Below, in pieces: positions 22,701 through 64,000 of a stretch of DNA of 64,000 nucleotides. Made by a program: the position numbers and the translations under genes. Source of the stretch: Orientallactaga sibirica (lineage: Eukaryota > Chordata > Mammalia > Rodentia > Dipodidae); the NCBI GenBank assembly GCA_036365145.1, contig JAEOAD010001365.1, forward strand, positions 186,001 to 250,000, read 5' to 3'. Each line of letters begins with the position of its first letter. Position 1 is the first letter of the stretch. Under the pieces are notes generated by a model. The model saw only the letters and a program-made list of their open reading frames with translations. It searched no databases and was not told the origin of the DNA.

Positions 22701-25700
22701 AAGGTCCCCAAGGTACAAAATCTGTCGTATGGGCCGTTCTTCTTGCTGGCAAAAGGATAAGTTCAAGGGAAAATAGCACAGGAGCCTGTGGATAAGTTCT
22801 AGATCAATCCTTCCCACCCACTTTTTCTAGTCCCTTACAGAAAAATAACTGGTGCCATGCTTTTTCCTGTCTTCCCACCATTGGCTGTCAGGGCCTTATG
22901 TATGCAAAGCAAGTGCTCTATCACTGAACTACATTGCCAACCCTCTTTTTGAGACAGTTTGCGAACTCCAGATGCGTGCAACCCCTTGTGGGCAAGTGCG
23001 GCATTGAGCCCTTGTGTAATGGCATCTGTCTAAACGTGGGACCTGGAGATTGGAACTGACGTTCTTAGGCTTAGCAGGCAGATGCCTTAACTGCTAAGCC
23101 CTCTCTCCAGCCCACATGTATCTTTTTATTTTTATTTATTTATTAGAAACAGTGAGAGGGGAGGAGGGAGAGAGTGAAAATGGGCGAGCCAGGGTCTCTA
23201 GCCACTGCAAATGAACTACAGATGAATGTGCCACCATGTGCATCTGGCTTATGTGGGACCTGGAGAATTGAACCTGGGTCCTTAGGCTTTGCAGGCATGT
23301 GCCTTAACTGCTAAGCCAGCCCTCCAGCCCACATGTATCTTTAAAAAATTTTTTATTTTATTTATTTGCAAGCATAGCAAGACAGAGAAGAGATAATGGG
23401 CATGCCAGGGCCTCCAACCACTGCAAACAAACTGTTCACACATATCTTAAATTCATCATCCTTTTGCCTCAGCCTCATAAGTACCTGGAATTACAAGCCT
23501 GCTACAGCAGGCCCAGCCTCTTGCTGGCCCTCTGACCCCAGTGCTGATTATATCAGGCTGTTACTGATGGATGGACGAACCTGTCTGCCCCTTCACTACT
23601 GAGTGAGTAGTCCACGAAGGCAGGCCCAGGCATGCCTCAGTTATCATAGTATCCCAGACTTACCCAACATCAGATGAGCCCAGAGAAGGCTCTTGGTTTT
23701 TCTGATACAGACCACCAGCTCCACTTGCCAGCTATTCCCTACCCCACCCTGGCACTAGAAGGATACATGGGCCTGGTCTATCATGCATTTGCACAGAGTG
23801 AAGTCAGTGTGGGGCAGGTTGGTAAGTGCCTTCAGCAGTATCTGAGCAGTGACTGTGGTCTGAAAGAAGGCTGGGTTGAATTGGTACCTGAGAATGGAAG
23901 CAAGAGACATGTCAATAGTGATGCCTCCAAGGCCAGCCTTAATGACATACATATACCTGTAATTCTGGGACCCAGGAGACTAAGGATGTCAAGTTCAAGG
24001 CTAACTTGAACTACATTTACATAGACAGATAAAACAGTGGCACCTCCAGGTCCCCAGGTTGGACATATATGAGCTCCAATGCTAACCACCCTTGCTGGTT
24101 GTCCAGTAATTATCTTCCCTAAGCCTACCTTCTTGCTCTGGAGATGGGGACAGTCAATCCTCACAACCATCCAATAGGAGACACACACACACTTAAAAAA
24201 AGAAAAACAGCCAGTGTGGCGGCACATGCCTTTAATCCCAGCACGTGATTGTGTGTGTGTGTGTTTTTTTTTTTTTGAGGGGGGGTTCTTGAGGTAGGGT
24301 CTTACTCTATCTAGTTCAGGCTGACCTGGAATTCACTCTGTAGTCTCAGGGTGGCCTCAAATTCTTGGCAATCCTCATACCTCTGCCTTCCAAGTGCTGG
24401 GATTAAGCTGGGCATGAGTTCAAGGCCACCCGGAGACTACAGAGTGAATTCCAGGTCAGCCTGAACTAGATAGAGTAAGACCCTACCTCAAAAGCCCAAA
24501 AGAAAAAATTAAAAAAGAAAAACAAAAAACAAAATAACCCTAACTATTTCTTAGGGGCAATATAATAATTGAGGTAACATACAAAGCCTAGGGTTGGGGA
24601 TGTGGCTCAGTGGTAGAGTACCTGACCGGCATAAACAAGGCCATGGGTTTGGCCCATCCCTAGACCTACTAACACACATGCCACCCACCCACCCAAACAC
24701 ACAGCCTACACCATAGTAGCTAGTGCATAGCAAGCACTCAACAAATAGTGGTCACCACACATAAATACAATTATCTTCATTTTACAGATGTGAAAGTAAA
24801 GGTTAATAATCTGTAAAAATTACACAAATGTATATTAAAGCAAGGGCTTGAGGGATGAAGAGATGGCTTAGTGGTTAAGGTGCTTGCCTGCAAAATCTAA
24901 GGACCCAGGTTCAATTCCCCAGTATCCATGTAAGCCAGATGCACAAGGTGACACATGTGTCTAGAGTTTTTCCCAATTTTAGTACATGTACTGCCAATGC
25001 AAGCACATACACTAAAGCAAGTTCCTTTGCAGTGGCTACTCTCTTTCTCTCAAATAAATAATTTTTTGTTTGTTTGTTTTTTTCGAGGTAGGGTCTCACT
25101 CTAGTTCGGGCTGACCTAGAATTCACTCTGTAGTCTCAGGGTGGCCTCCAACTCATCATGGCAATCCTCCTACCTCTACCTCCCAAGTGCTGGGATTAAA
25201 GGCATGCACCACTATGCCCAGCTCAAATAAATAACTTTTTAAAGTGCTTGAGAGCCACCCTGAGACTATATAATGAATTCCAGATCAGCATGAGTTAGAG
25301 TGAGACCCTACCTTGAACCCCCCCCCCCAAAAAAAAAGTGCTAGAGTCAGGTGTGGTGGCTCACACCTTTAATCCCAGCACTCAGGAGACAAAGGCAGAA
25401 GAATTGCCGCCATGAGTTCAAGGCCATCCTGAGACTACACAGTAAGTTCCAAATTCCAGGTCAGCCTGGGCTACAGCCAAGACCCTAATAGCTCAGTGGT
25501 TAAAGGCGCTTGCTTGCAAAACCTGATGGCCCAAGTTCAATTCCCCAATACCTATGTAAAGTCAGATGCACAAAGTGACTCACGCATCTAGAGTTCATTT
25601 GCTGTGGAAGAAGGCCCTGGCCTGCCCATACTCACTTAGTATCGCTCTCTCTCTTGCAAATAAATAAAACAGGGCCAGAGAAATGGCTTAGTGGTTAAGG

Positions 25701-27147
25701 TGCTTGTCTGCAAAACCAAAGGACCCAAGTTTGATTCCCCAAGACCCACGTAAGGGAGATGCACAAGGTGGAGCATGTGTCTGCAGTTTATTTGCAGTGG
25801 TAGAAACCTCAGCATGCCCATTCTCTCTATCTGCCTCTTTCTCTCTCGAATAAATATAAATACTTACTTATTTAAAAAATAAAAACAACAGCCGGGTGTG
25901 GTGGCACACGCCTTTAATCCCAGTACTCGGAGGCAGAGGATGGAAGATCGCTTTGAGTTCGAGACCACCCTGAGATTACATAGTGAATTCCAGGTCAGCC
26001 TGGACCAAAGTGAGACCCTATCTCAGGGAAGAAAAAAAAAAGAAAGAAAGAAAACTAAGCCAACTGTGAACTGTGGTTGCTCACCCACCCCTATAATCCC
26101 AGAACTCAGGAGACTGAATTAGGAGATCATTGTGAGTCCAGACTAAGTTACAGAGTGAGTTCCAGGTAAGCCAGGACTACAGTGAGACCCTGCCTCAACT
26201 CATCCCAAAAATAACAACTAAAAGACAGCTGGGCATTGTGTTGCACACTTATAAACTTAGGACTTGGGAGGCTGAGGCAAGAGGTTCATCAAGTTTGAGG
26301 CCAAACTGGACTACATGAGACCTTGTCTCAAAAACCTAGAAGAGGGTTGGAGAGATGGCTTAGCAGTTAAGGTGCTTGCTGTAAAACCCAAGAACTCATG
26401 CTTGAATCTCCAGGTCCCATGTAAGCCAGATGCACAGTGAAGTAAGCGCTAAAAGTCACACATGTGCACAAGGGGGCGCACACATCTGAAGTTCGCTTAT
26501 AGTGGCTAAAGGCCATGGTGTGCCCATTCTCTCTCTGTGCTCCTTTCTCTGTCTGACTCTCAAATAAAAATTTTTAAAATTTGGGGCTGGAGAGATGGCT
26601 TAGTGGTTAAACGCTTGCCTATGAAGCCTAAGGACCCTGGTTCGAGGCTCGATTCTCCAGGACCCACATAAGCCAGATGCACAAGGGGGTGCATGCATCT
26701 GGAGTTCGTTTGCAGTGGCTGGAGGCCCTGGTGCACCCATTCTCTCTCTCTCTTAAATAAATAAATAATTTAAAACTTTGCTGGGCATGGGGGTGCATGC
26801 CTTTAATCCCAGCATTTGGGAGGCAGAGGTAGGATTGCCAGGAGTTCCAGGCCACCCTGAGACTACATAGTGAATTACAGGTCAGCCTGAGTTAGAGTGA
26901 GACCCTACCTCAAAAAAACGTAAAAAAGGGTTTTGAGAAATGGCTTAGTGGTTAAGTCATTTGCCTGCGAAGCCAAAGGACCCAGGTTAGATTCCCCAGG
27001 ACCCACATATGCCAGATACACAAGGGGGCACATGTATCTGGAGTTCATTTGCAGTGGCTAGAGGGCCTGGTGCACACATTCTCTGTCTGTCTCTCTATCT
27101 CTCTCTGCTTGCAAATAAATTTTTAAAAAATTCTTTTTAATCTGTTC

Positions 27148-27187
<40 letters not shown>

Positions 27188-29772
27188 AAGCTGGGCATGG
27201 TGGCACATGCCTTTAATCCCAGCACTGGGGAGGCAGAGGTAGGAGGATCGCCATGAGTTCAAGGTCACCCCGAGAATACAGAGTGAATTCCAGGTCAGCC
27301 TGGGCTAAAGTGAGACCCTACCTCAAGAAAAAAAAAAAAAAAACAGAAGAAAGACTAGAGATATGACCTAATAGAACACTTGTTCTGGGTTCAATCTCCA
27401 GCCCCACAAGTAAATAAATAAAATTAAATTATAAAAGCTGGGTGTCTGAGCTTGGCGTGGTGACGCACGCCTTTAATCCCAGCACTTGGGAGGCAGAGGT
27501 AGGATTGCCATGAGTTCGAGGCCACCCTTAGACTACATAGTTAATTCCAGGTCAGCCTGGATCAGAGTGAAACCCTACCTCGAAAAAAAAAAAGCTGGGT
27601 GTGGTGTCACACTCTTTAATCTCAGCACTAGGGAGGCAGAGATAGGAGGATCGAAGTGAGTTTGAAGTCAGCTTGGGCTAGAGTGAGACCCTACCTTGAA
27701 AAAGCAAAAACAAAAACAAACAAAAAACCAGAAGAGCCAGGCATCCAGCCCTTGGGAGGCCAAGGTAGGAGGACTGCTGTGAGTTTGAGGCCAGCTACAG
27801 AGTAAATTCCAGGTCACCCGGGCTACAGCGAAGCCCTACCTCAAAAAAACCAAAAGAGAAGTGGGCCGTGGTGGCGCATGACTTTAACCCCAGCACTCGG
27901 GAGGCAGAGGTAGGAGGATCGCTGTGAGTTCAAGGCCACCCTGAGAATACATAGTGAATTCCAGGTCAGCCTGGGCTACAGAGACCCTACCTTGAAAAAC
28001 CAAAAAACAAACAAACAAACAAAAACCTAAAGAGGGCTGGAGAGATGGCTTAGCGGTTAAAGTATTTGCCTACAAAGCCAAAGGACCCAGGTTCGATTCC
28101 CCAGGACCCACGTAAGCCAGATGCATATGGTGGCACATGCATCTGGAGTTTGTTTTCAGTGGCTCAAGGCCCTGGCACGCCCAATCTCTCTCTATATGCC
28201 TTTCTCCCGCTTTTTCTCTCTCTCAAACAAATAAAATAAAATAAAATTTAAAAAAATGAAAGAGACAGAAACAAAGCATAAGGGGAAGAACCCAAATATC
28301 CACTAGTAACTATCAAGACAATGAACACTAAATATCAATGGCAACAAAAATGCATCCACACAAAACAATAGATGATGTCACAAATCTAATGCTGAGTAAG
28401 AGATACTAGGTGCAAGAGAGCTCATGCCATATGATTACATTTGTGTCCAGCTCAAAGCAAGAACACCTGAAACAATCGGTACTAGATGCAAGCATATGTG
28501 GCAAATAATCACACAAAGTGAGGCCATGAGATTATGATAGTGGTTACCAAGGGAGGGGGTTTTGGCAAAGGGCCTGTACACTAGCTACATTTCTACAACA
28601 TAGATATTCACTTATAATTATATAGCCTGGGTTACTGAGTGGGTTCCAGGTTGGCCTGGACTAAAAAAAAAAATTATATATATATTACCTAACAACTTCC
28701 TTGGCTTCTTAGTCTTTCACATCAAAGAGAAGCCACATCCTGCACAGTACCCCTTGATATAGTAAACAGTACCCTGCTACTTAGCTGCTGACATGAGGGT
28801 AGAGGGGCTGACACTCACAGCTTCAGGACAGCCAAGTTGGCCTCCAGATCATAGGCATTCTCTTTGGCCTGAGTCTCCACATAACGCTCCAGAGTGGCCA
28901 GGTTCTCAGGGTTGTACCTAGAAGGGAATCAAGATGGGTAAACATGGTGCATGCTTCTCTCATCCTGGCACTTGGGAGGCTGAAGCAGGATGGCAAATTT
29001 GAATCCAGCCTGGGCTACATAGTGAGACTCTGTTGAGAGAGAGAGGAGAGTGAGAGGGAGAGAAAAGATGGCCAAGCAGAGGTTAGACTCATTCTATGGC
29101 AAAAATCTCGTAATCCTACTTCTTTCTTCCTTTATTCTCTAAATCCAGCCCTGACCACCAGCTTTACACAAATAGTGGGTCAGTGCTGTAACTTCCAATA
29201 AACCTGCCCACAACTCAGACCTCTGACCCAAGCTCTAACCCCATTGGAGCCAGGATTTTGTCCAGGATGCTTAGTCTCTGCAGGCTGGCTTTCTGAACAT
29301 TTCACTGTCTACTTCCTCTCAGTTCACCGTCCTAACCCCAGCTTCTCCTGCCTAGGTCAATGCACAGCTTCCCCTCGCCTAGCTCTGGACACTTTGGCTG
29401 TCACTATCTGTTGTGGGGTTTGTGGCCCCGCTAGAACAAGAACGCAGTACACGAAAGCAAGATTCATAGCTGTCTTGATCCCCCTGGCTCTCACTATTGC
29501 TTACTAGAGGGCAGAAATAAATGAACATGAACATTATGAGTGAATGCCAAGAGGGGCAGAGGGGTGACTAAGCGGTCCTGAGAGACTGGGGGGGGGGGAG
29601 GAGGGAAACAGAGAAGCATCACTCCAGGGCAAGCCAGGACCCTGGCCACCCCCTTGCTGTCTCCTAAGTCCTCCACCCCACTTGTCCAGAGCGCTCTCCA
29701 GCTGAGCTCAGACCTGTCGATGCCCTTGAGCAATTTGCCCACGTTCGCTCTCATCTGCTCAAACATCGCCAT
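16728..29772 (-). CDS. EIF3K: EIF3K, eukaryotic translation initiation factor 3 subunit K (complete, 8 coding exons)
   Basis: eIF3k is a small non-core subunit of the eIF3 complex, which binds the 40S ribosome and promotes pre-initiation complex assembly in the cytoplasm. It pairs with eIF3l at the edge of the eIF3 octamer. The protein has an N-terminal helical HAM-type repeat region and a C-terminal PCI/winged-helix domain of CSN8 type. Spliced exons are 29772-29714, 28917-28819, 23887-23767, 22745-22671, 20064-19998, 19901-19824, 18730-18605 and 16759-16728. They total 657 nt, that is 218 codons plus TAG, the same length as human. All introns are GT-AG and all phases agree. The protein starts [20 protein letters not shown] and ends SSIMASSQ; compared with recalled human, LTDNQ replaces LSDSQ near residue 170. 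The frame stays open upstream of the ATG but has no further ATG. MAP4K1 lies divergently upstream and ACTN4 lies downstream on the same strand. Confidence 0.97.
16760..18604 (-). other. EIF3K: EIF3K intron 7 and its repeats
   Basis: B1+ fragment 16899-16960; MIR 16965-17090 (AAACTGAGGCATAGAGATG); B1- 17101-17265 and 17283-17440; old B1 17441-17550; B4-like reverse 17551-17850 ending CCATCTCCCCAGCCCC; B2-like reverse 17860-18048; MIR-like 18090-18250. 18255-18604 is low-copy. Confidence 0.7.
18605..18730 (-). CDS. EIF3K: EIF3K coding exon 7
   Basis: Encodes [20 protein letters not shown] through IVEKIDFD, the most conserved winged-helix stretch. The acceptor is CCCCTGCAG and the donor GTGAGT. 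Confidence 0.95.
18731..19823 (-). other. EIF3K: EIF3K intron 6
   Basis: Mostly low-copy, with a reverse B1 fragment at 19046-19101 and an old reverse B1 at 19610-19700. Confidence 0.65.
19824..19901 (-). CDS. EIF3K: EIF3K coding exon 6
   Basis: Encodes [18 protein letters not shown] through MLGDLT, the start of the winged-helix part. The acceptor is CATCCACAG and the donor GTGAGACC. Confidence 0.94.
19998..20064 (-). CDS. EIF3K: EIF3K coding exon 5
   Basis: Encodes [22 protein letters not shown] plus one base of Phe. The acceptor is CTCACACAG and the donor GTAAGCC. Only 96 nt of intron separate it from exon 6. Confidence 0.94.
20065..22670 (-). other. EIF3K: EIF3K intron 4 and its SINEs
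   Basis: Old B1+ 20120-20200 and 20214-20340; B1+ 20356-20490; B1- 20494-20655; B2-like+ 20675-20790 and 20796-21000; B1+ 21020-21180; a CA run near 21186; B2-like+ 21290-21440; B1+ 21460-21620, 21617-21740 and 21745-21880; B1- 22005-22125, 22126-22270 and old 22276-22385. 22386-22670 is low-copy. Confidence 0.75.
22671..22745 (-). CDS. EIF3K: EIF3K coding exon 4
   Basis: Encodes 25 residues, [16 protein letters not shown] through FQAFW. The acceptor is TTTTGCCAG and the donor GTAATG. Both ends are phase 0, so skipping it would keep the frame. Confidence 0.95.
22746..23766 (-). other. EIF3K: EIF3K intron 3 and its SINEs
   Basis: Reverse B2-like copies, sense to the gene: long-form partial 22965-23114, full 23125-23332, partial 23345-23430. 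An ID-like remnant is at 22890-22945. Confidence 0.7.
23767..23887 (-). CDS. EIF3K: EIF3K coding exon 3
   Basis: Encodes [18 protein letters not shown] through CKCMIDQAH. The acceptor is CATTCTCAG and the donor GTATCC. It is 121 nt and ends in phase 0. It lies 4.9 kb from exon 2, across the SINE-filled intron 2. Confidence 0.95.
23888..28818 (-). other. EIF3K: EIF3K intron 2: dense forward SINE array
   Basis: B1+ fragment 24200-24245, B1- 24246-24410 and B1+ 24411-24520 form an inverted pair. ID+ 24594-24665; MIR 24720-24830; B2-like+ 24850-25061 with B1- nested at 25062-25222. Seventeen consecutive forward copies then fill 25240-28245: B1 25240, 25342, 25890, 26060, 26225, 26779, 27187, 27440, 27592, 27735, 27861; B2-like 25484, 25675, 26344 (long form), 26583, 26926, 28033. 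An old L1 3' fragment is at 28300-28580. Confidence 0.8.
28300..28580 (+). repeat. Old L1 3'-end fragment
   Basis: GCCATATGATTACATTTGTG and ATAGTGGTTACCAAGGGAGG match the style of ancient mammalian L1 3' UTRs. Confidence 0.5.
28819..28917 (-). CDS. EIF3K: EIF3K coding exon 2
   Basis: Encodes [16 protein letters not shown] through EANLAVLK in the N-terminal helical region. The acceptor is TTCTAG and the donor GTGAGTGT. The length is 99 nt, and it leaves phase 2 inside Leu53. Confidence 0.95.
28918..29713 (-). other. EIF3K: EIF3K intron 1
   Basis: Old B1 at 28925-29030, a short GA tract near 29032-29060, then low-copy sequence. A G-run of 10 lies near 29589. Confidence 0.65.
29714..29772 (-). 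CDS. EIF3K: EIF3K coding exon 1
   Basis: Encodes [19 protein letters not shown] plus two bases of Arg20, ending GACAG before a GTCTGAG donor. The ATG has G at -3 and G at +4. Confidence 0.95.
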
Positions 29773-29858
29773 AACTACTGCTGCTCTCCACAACTCCAAT
29801 GGAGTTGAACACCAGCGCAACGAACCGTTCCCGGAGGCCGGAAGAGAAAGAGGTAGCG

Positions 29859-29870
29859 GAAACGGAAACT
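29859..29870 (+). promoter_or_regulatory. ISRE-type motif upstream of EIF3K
   Basis: GAAACGGAAACT fits the interferon-stimulated response element consensus GAAANNGAAACT at every fixed position. It is 87 bp upstream of the EIF3K ATG. Confidence 0.5.
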
Positions 29871-29979
29871 ACGTCACGTCGCTAGAACTCCAAGGGCCGG
29901 TTCAGGAAGGGAAAGGCTCCACCGGCAGCTGCCACGCTTTTTTGGACTGTCACGTGATTTTTCCCAGCGGGCCTAATGG

Positions 29980-29990
29980 GCGCATGCGCA
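29980..29990 (+). promoter_or_regulatory. NRF1-type palindromic site
   Basis: GCGCATGCGCA is a full match to the NRF1 palindrome, about 210 bp upstream of the EIF3K ATG. A GTCACGTGAT E-box (29949-29958, USF/TFE class) lies 22 bp away. Confidence 0.6.
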
Positions 29991-30922
29991 TTCTCCCTGC
30001 TCTAGCCGGACTTGCGGAAGGCGAGAAAGCTTAGTCTGTTTCAATATGCTTGCGTCTTCTCGGCGCGAGAAGGCGGGGTTAGGCGTTTCCCCAACAAGAC
30101 AAACCCTGTCCTCTAGTCCAGGATGGCCCGTACTCCGGGAATACGATGAACATTTTGCGGCGCGCGCTGCTATAAACTCACAGAATTGCGGGAATGGATG
30201 TCGTAAGCCCTGTCTTTGGGTTATGTCCCAGGCCCGAGAGACGTGCTCTTTGAGGTCCGTCTTGCCTCAGACTTGAGCCCCTGAAGTATTCCAGTACCCT
30301 GACATCAGTTTCCAGTCCTGGACCCTGGTCCCTACCCTTCGTTCACTTTCAAGAGTAGGGGCCCCTTAAAGCTATTGTGCTTTGCCGGGAAATTGAGATT
30401 CTGAATGGCTCCTGCACACACTTGCATAATCGCGACCAGTTACCAGGCTGGGAACTACAAAAGAGCGTCCCACGTCTGCCTTCATGAGTCCTGTATGGAT
30501 TATATACACTGCAGGTGGGAATGCACAGATATGTGCTCTGAGCACATCCAAATGTGTGCACACAGGAACTCGCGTGTTCACTACACTACTCCGCCTCAGG
30601 CATGTAGGAGCTAACACTTAAGTATATGTATGTGTCCCGGGTGAACTATATGTGACTTGGCCAGCCATGTGCACACCTGCAACCTCTGTGTTGTGTCTAA
30701 ACTTTAAAGAACCCGCAAAAGTTCCACCATGACTCATAACACCGCCCAGAATGGGGAAAGGGTGCTAAGGCAGCTCAGGTTGCAATTAAGACTGTTTGCA
30801 TCTCATATACAGCACTGAGGTTTAGGGTAGAGAAGGGGCTCATGGGTCCCAAGGCAAACAGGCTCTGAGAGCCCAAGGGACAAGGGGTGGAGTCCGCGCT
30901 GCAGCGCCCTGCAGCTGGGGCA

Positions 30923-30932
30923 GGAAGCGAAA
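30923..30932 (+). promoter_or_regulatory. ETS-IRF composite element (EICE-type) upstream of MAP4K1
   Basis: GGAAGCGAAA fits the PU.1-IRF4/IRF8 composite consensus GGAANNGAAA. It is 136 bp upstream of the MAP4K1 ATG, next to a CAGCTG E-box at 30912-30917. That suits a blood-lineage promoter. Occupancy is inferred. Confidence 0.5.
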
Positions 30933-31067
30933 GTGGGTAGGGGGAAGGTCACAGCCTACAGAGTCAAGACTGCCGCGCAGGGTTTGTGGGGACAAAGGGT
31001 GGTGCCTGCACTTAAGCCCTAAGGCCCTGCTGGCCCCGGAGCACAGTCCCAGCTCTGGCCTCCAGGG

Positions 31068-63249
<32,182 letters not shown>

Positions 63250-64000
63250 GTATGGTGGTGGGGATGAGGACAGAAGAACCTGGGAGGGGACTCCTGATGT
63301 GGAGAAGATAGTCATCCTGAGGTGTCTATAGCCACTTGTATCTATGGCCTGTACAGTCTTTTCGTTATTTATTTATTTGAGAAAGAGAGAGAGAATGAAA
63401 ATGAATGAGTATTGACTCACCAGGTTTTCTTACTGCTGCAAACAAACTCCAGACATATGCAGCATTTTGTGCCTTTGGCTTTATGTGGATATTAGGAAAC
63501 CAAGCCCAAGCTGGCAGGCATGGCAAACAAGCATATTGTTTAAAAGATATTTTATTTCTTTATTTGAGAGAGAGAGAGAAGCAGCTATATAAAGAGAAGT
63601 AGGTAGAGAGAGGAGAGAGAGAGAAATATGGGCACTTCAGGGCCTCCAGCCACTGTAAACAAACTCTAGACACATGCAGCACCTCAAACAAGCATCTTTA
63701 ACCACTGAACCATCTACCCAGGCCTGTCACCTATTTCCCTGTCTTCATTTCTGTTCCCTGCATAGCAGCCATGGGTTATGTCAGACATCTGTAACCCCAG
63801 ATCAAGGGAAGCTAAGGCAGGAGGATGCGGAGTTCAAAGCCACTCTGGCCTACAAAGTGAGATTCTGTCTCAACAAAACCAAGCAAAAACAAATTGGAAA
63901 AAGCCAGTCATAGTGGTGCATGTCTTTAAAAAGATATTTTTTGTTTATTTTTATTTATTTGAGAGCAACAATCAGAGAGAGAAAGAGAGAGAGAGAGGGA
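63250..64000 (+). other. MAP4K1: MAP4K1 intron 30 (part)
   Basis: B2-like- 63360-63530 and 63545-63720, old B1+ 63770-63890, and the start of another B2-like- at 63930. No final exon was found. Confidence 0.75.

Larger units (their letters stand above)
29773..31067. promoter_or_regulatory. Divergent EIF3K / MAP4K1 promoter region
   Basis: 1.3 kb separates the two start codons, which point away from each other. The EIF3K half (29773-30270) is rich in CpG and free of SINEs. It carries a GCCGGAAG ETS motif near 29837, an ISRE match at 29859-29870, a CRE-like TACGTCA at 29870-29876, GTCACGTGAT at 29949-29958 and an NRF1-type palindrome at 29980-29990. The MAP4K1 half has few CpGs, no TATA box and an ETS-IRF composite motif at 30923. 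The same head-to-head arrangement exists in human. Confidence 0.8.

Noticed and set aside
25240..28245. Regularly repeated blocks as a CRISPR-like or satellite array
   Set aside because: The repeats are independent SINE insertions with different truncations, tails and spacing in a mammalian intron.
29773..29820. In-frame 16-residue extension upstream of EIF3K Met1
   Set aside because: It begins at TTG, not ATG, and human EIF3K starts at MAMFEQ.
29654..30276. Plus-strand reading frames across the EIF3K promoter
   Set aside because: They arise from GC-rich sequence low in stop codons, opposite EIF3K exon 1. No gene is recognised.

Overview
This is mammalian nuclear DNA, almost certainly from a rodent. 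It carries two very abundant SINE families. One is a B1-like (7SL-derived) monomer. The other is a tRNA-derived B2-like element beginning GGCTGGAGAGATGGCTTAGC and ending in CT-rich sequence plus CAAATAAATAAA. There are also ID, B1-dID-like and B4-like copies and old MIR fragments. From recalled sequence the SINE set looks like that of a jerboa (Jaculus, Dipodidae). That species call is an inference.

Three protein genes are recognised. Their order and orientation match the human 19q13.2 block RYR1-MAP4K1-EIF3K-ACTN4, read in reverse. (1) ACTN4 (alpha-actinin-4), minus strand: only coding exon 1 (5970-6131) with its CpG-island promoter; intron 1 fills 1-5969 and runs off the left edge. (2) EIF3K (eIF3 subunit k), minus strand: complete, eight coding exons from 29772 down to 16728, adding up to exactly 218 codons plus stop. 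(3) MAP4K1 (HPK1, haematopoietic progenitor kinase 1), plus strand: thirty coding exons from 31068 to 63249, giving 797 complete codons plus two bases with all splice phases consistent; only the last C-terminal exon lies beyond the right edge.

Layout: 1-5969 ACTN4 intron 1, with a 1.25 kb pyrimidine-rich tract next to exon 1; 5940-6420 ACTN4 CpG island; 6420-16690 intergenic, mostly SINEs plus a solo LTR; 16690-29772 EIF3K; 29773-31067 shared divergent promoter region between the ubiquitous EIF3K and the blood-lineage MAP4K1, holding ISRE, CRE-like, E-box and NRF1 motifs on the EIF3K side and an ETS-IRF composite element on the MAP4K1 side; 31068-64000 MAP4K1. MAP4K1 introns 3 and 8 are nearly tiled with SINEs. 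Intron 19 holds a 5'-inverted L1 3' end and a broken Tigger-like DNA transposon.

The genes do not form a pathway. ACTN4 crosslinks actin, EIF3K belongs to the translation initiation factor eIF3, and MAP4K1 dampens antigen-receptor signalling. No novel multi-gene system is supported. The most interesting signals are regulatory and structural: a G-quadruplex motif at the MAP4K1 exon 21 donor; a 91-bp piece of MAP4K1 intron 8 copied into a B1 in intron 4; a weak exon 15 donor with a frame-breaking competitor; ISRE and ETS-IRF elements in the divergent promoter; long runs of SINEs antisense to the host gene; and several nested or inverted retroelement structures.
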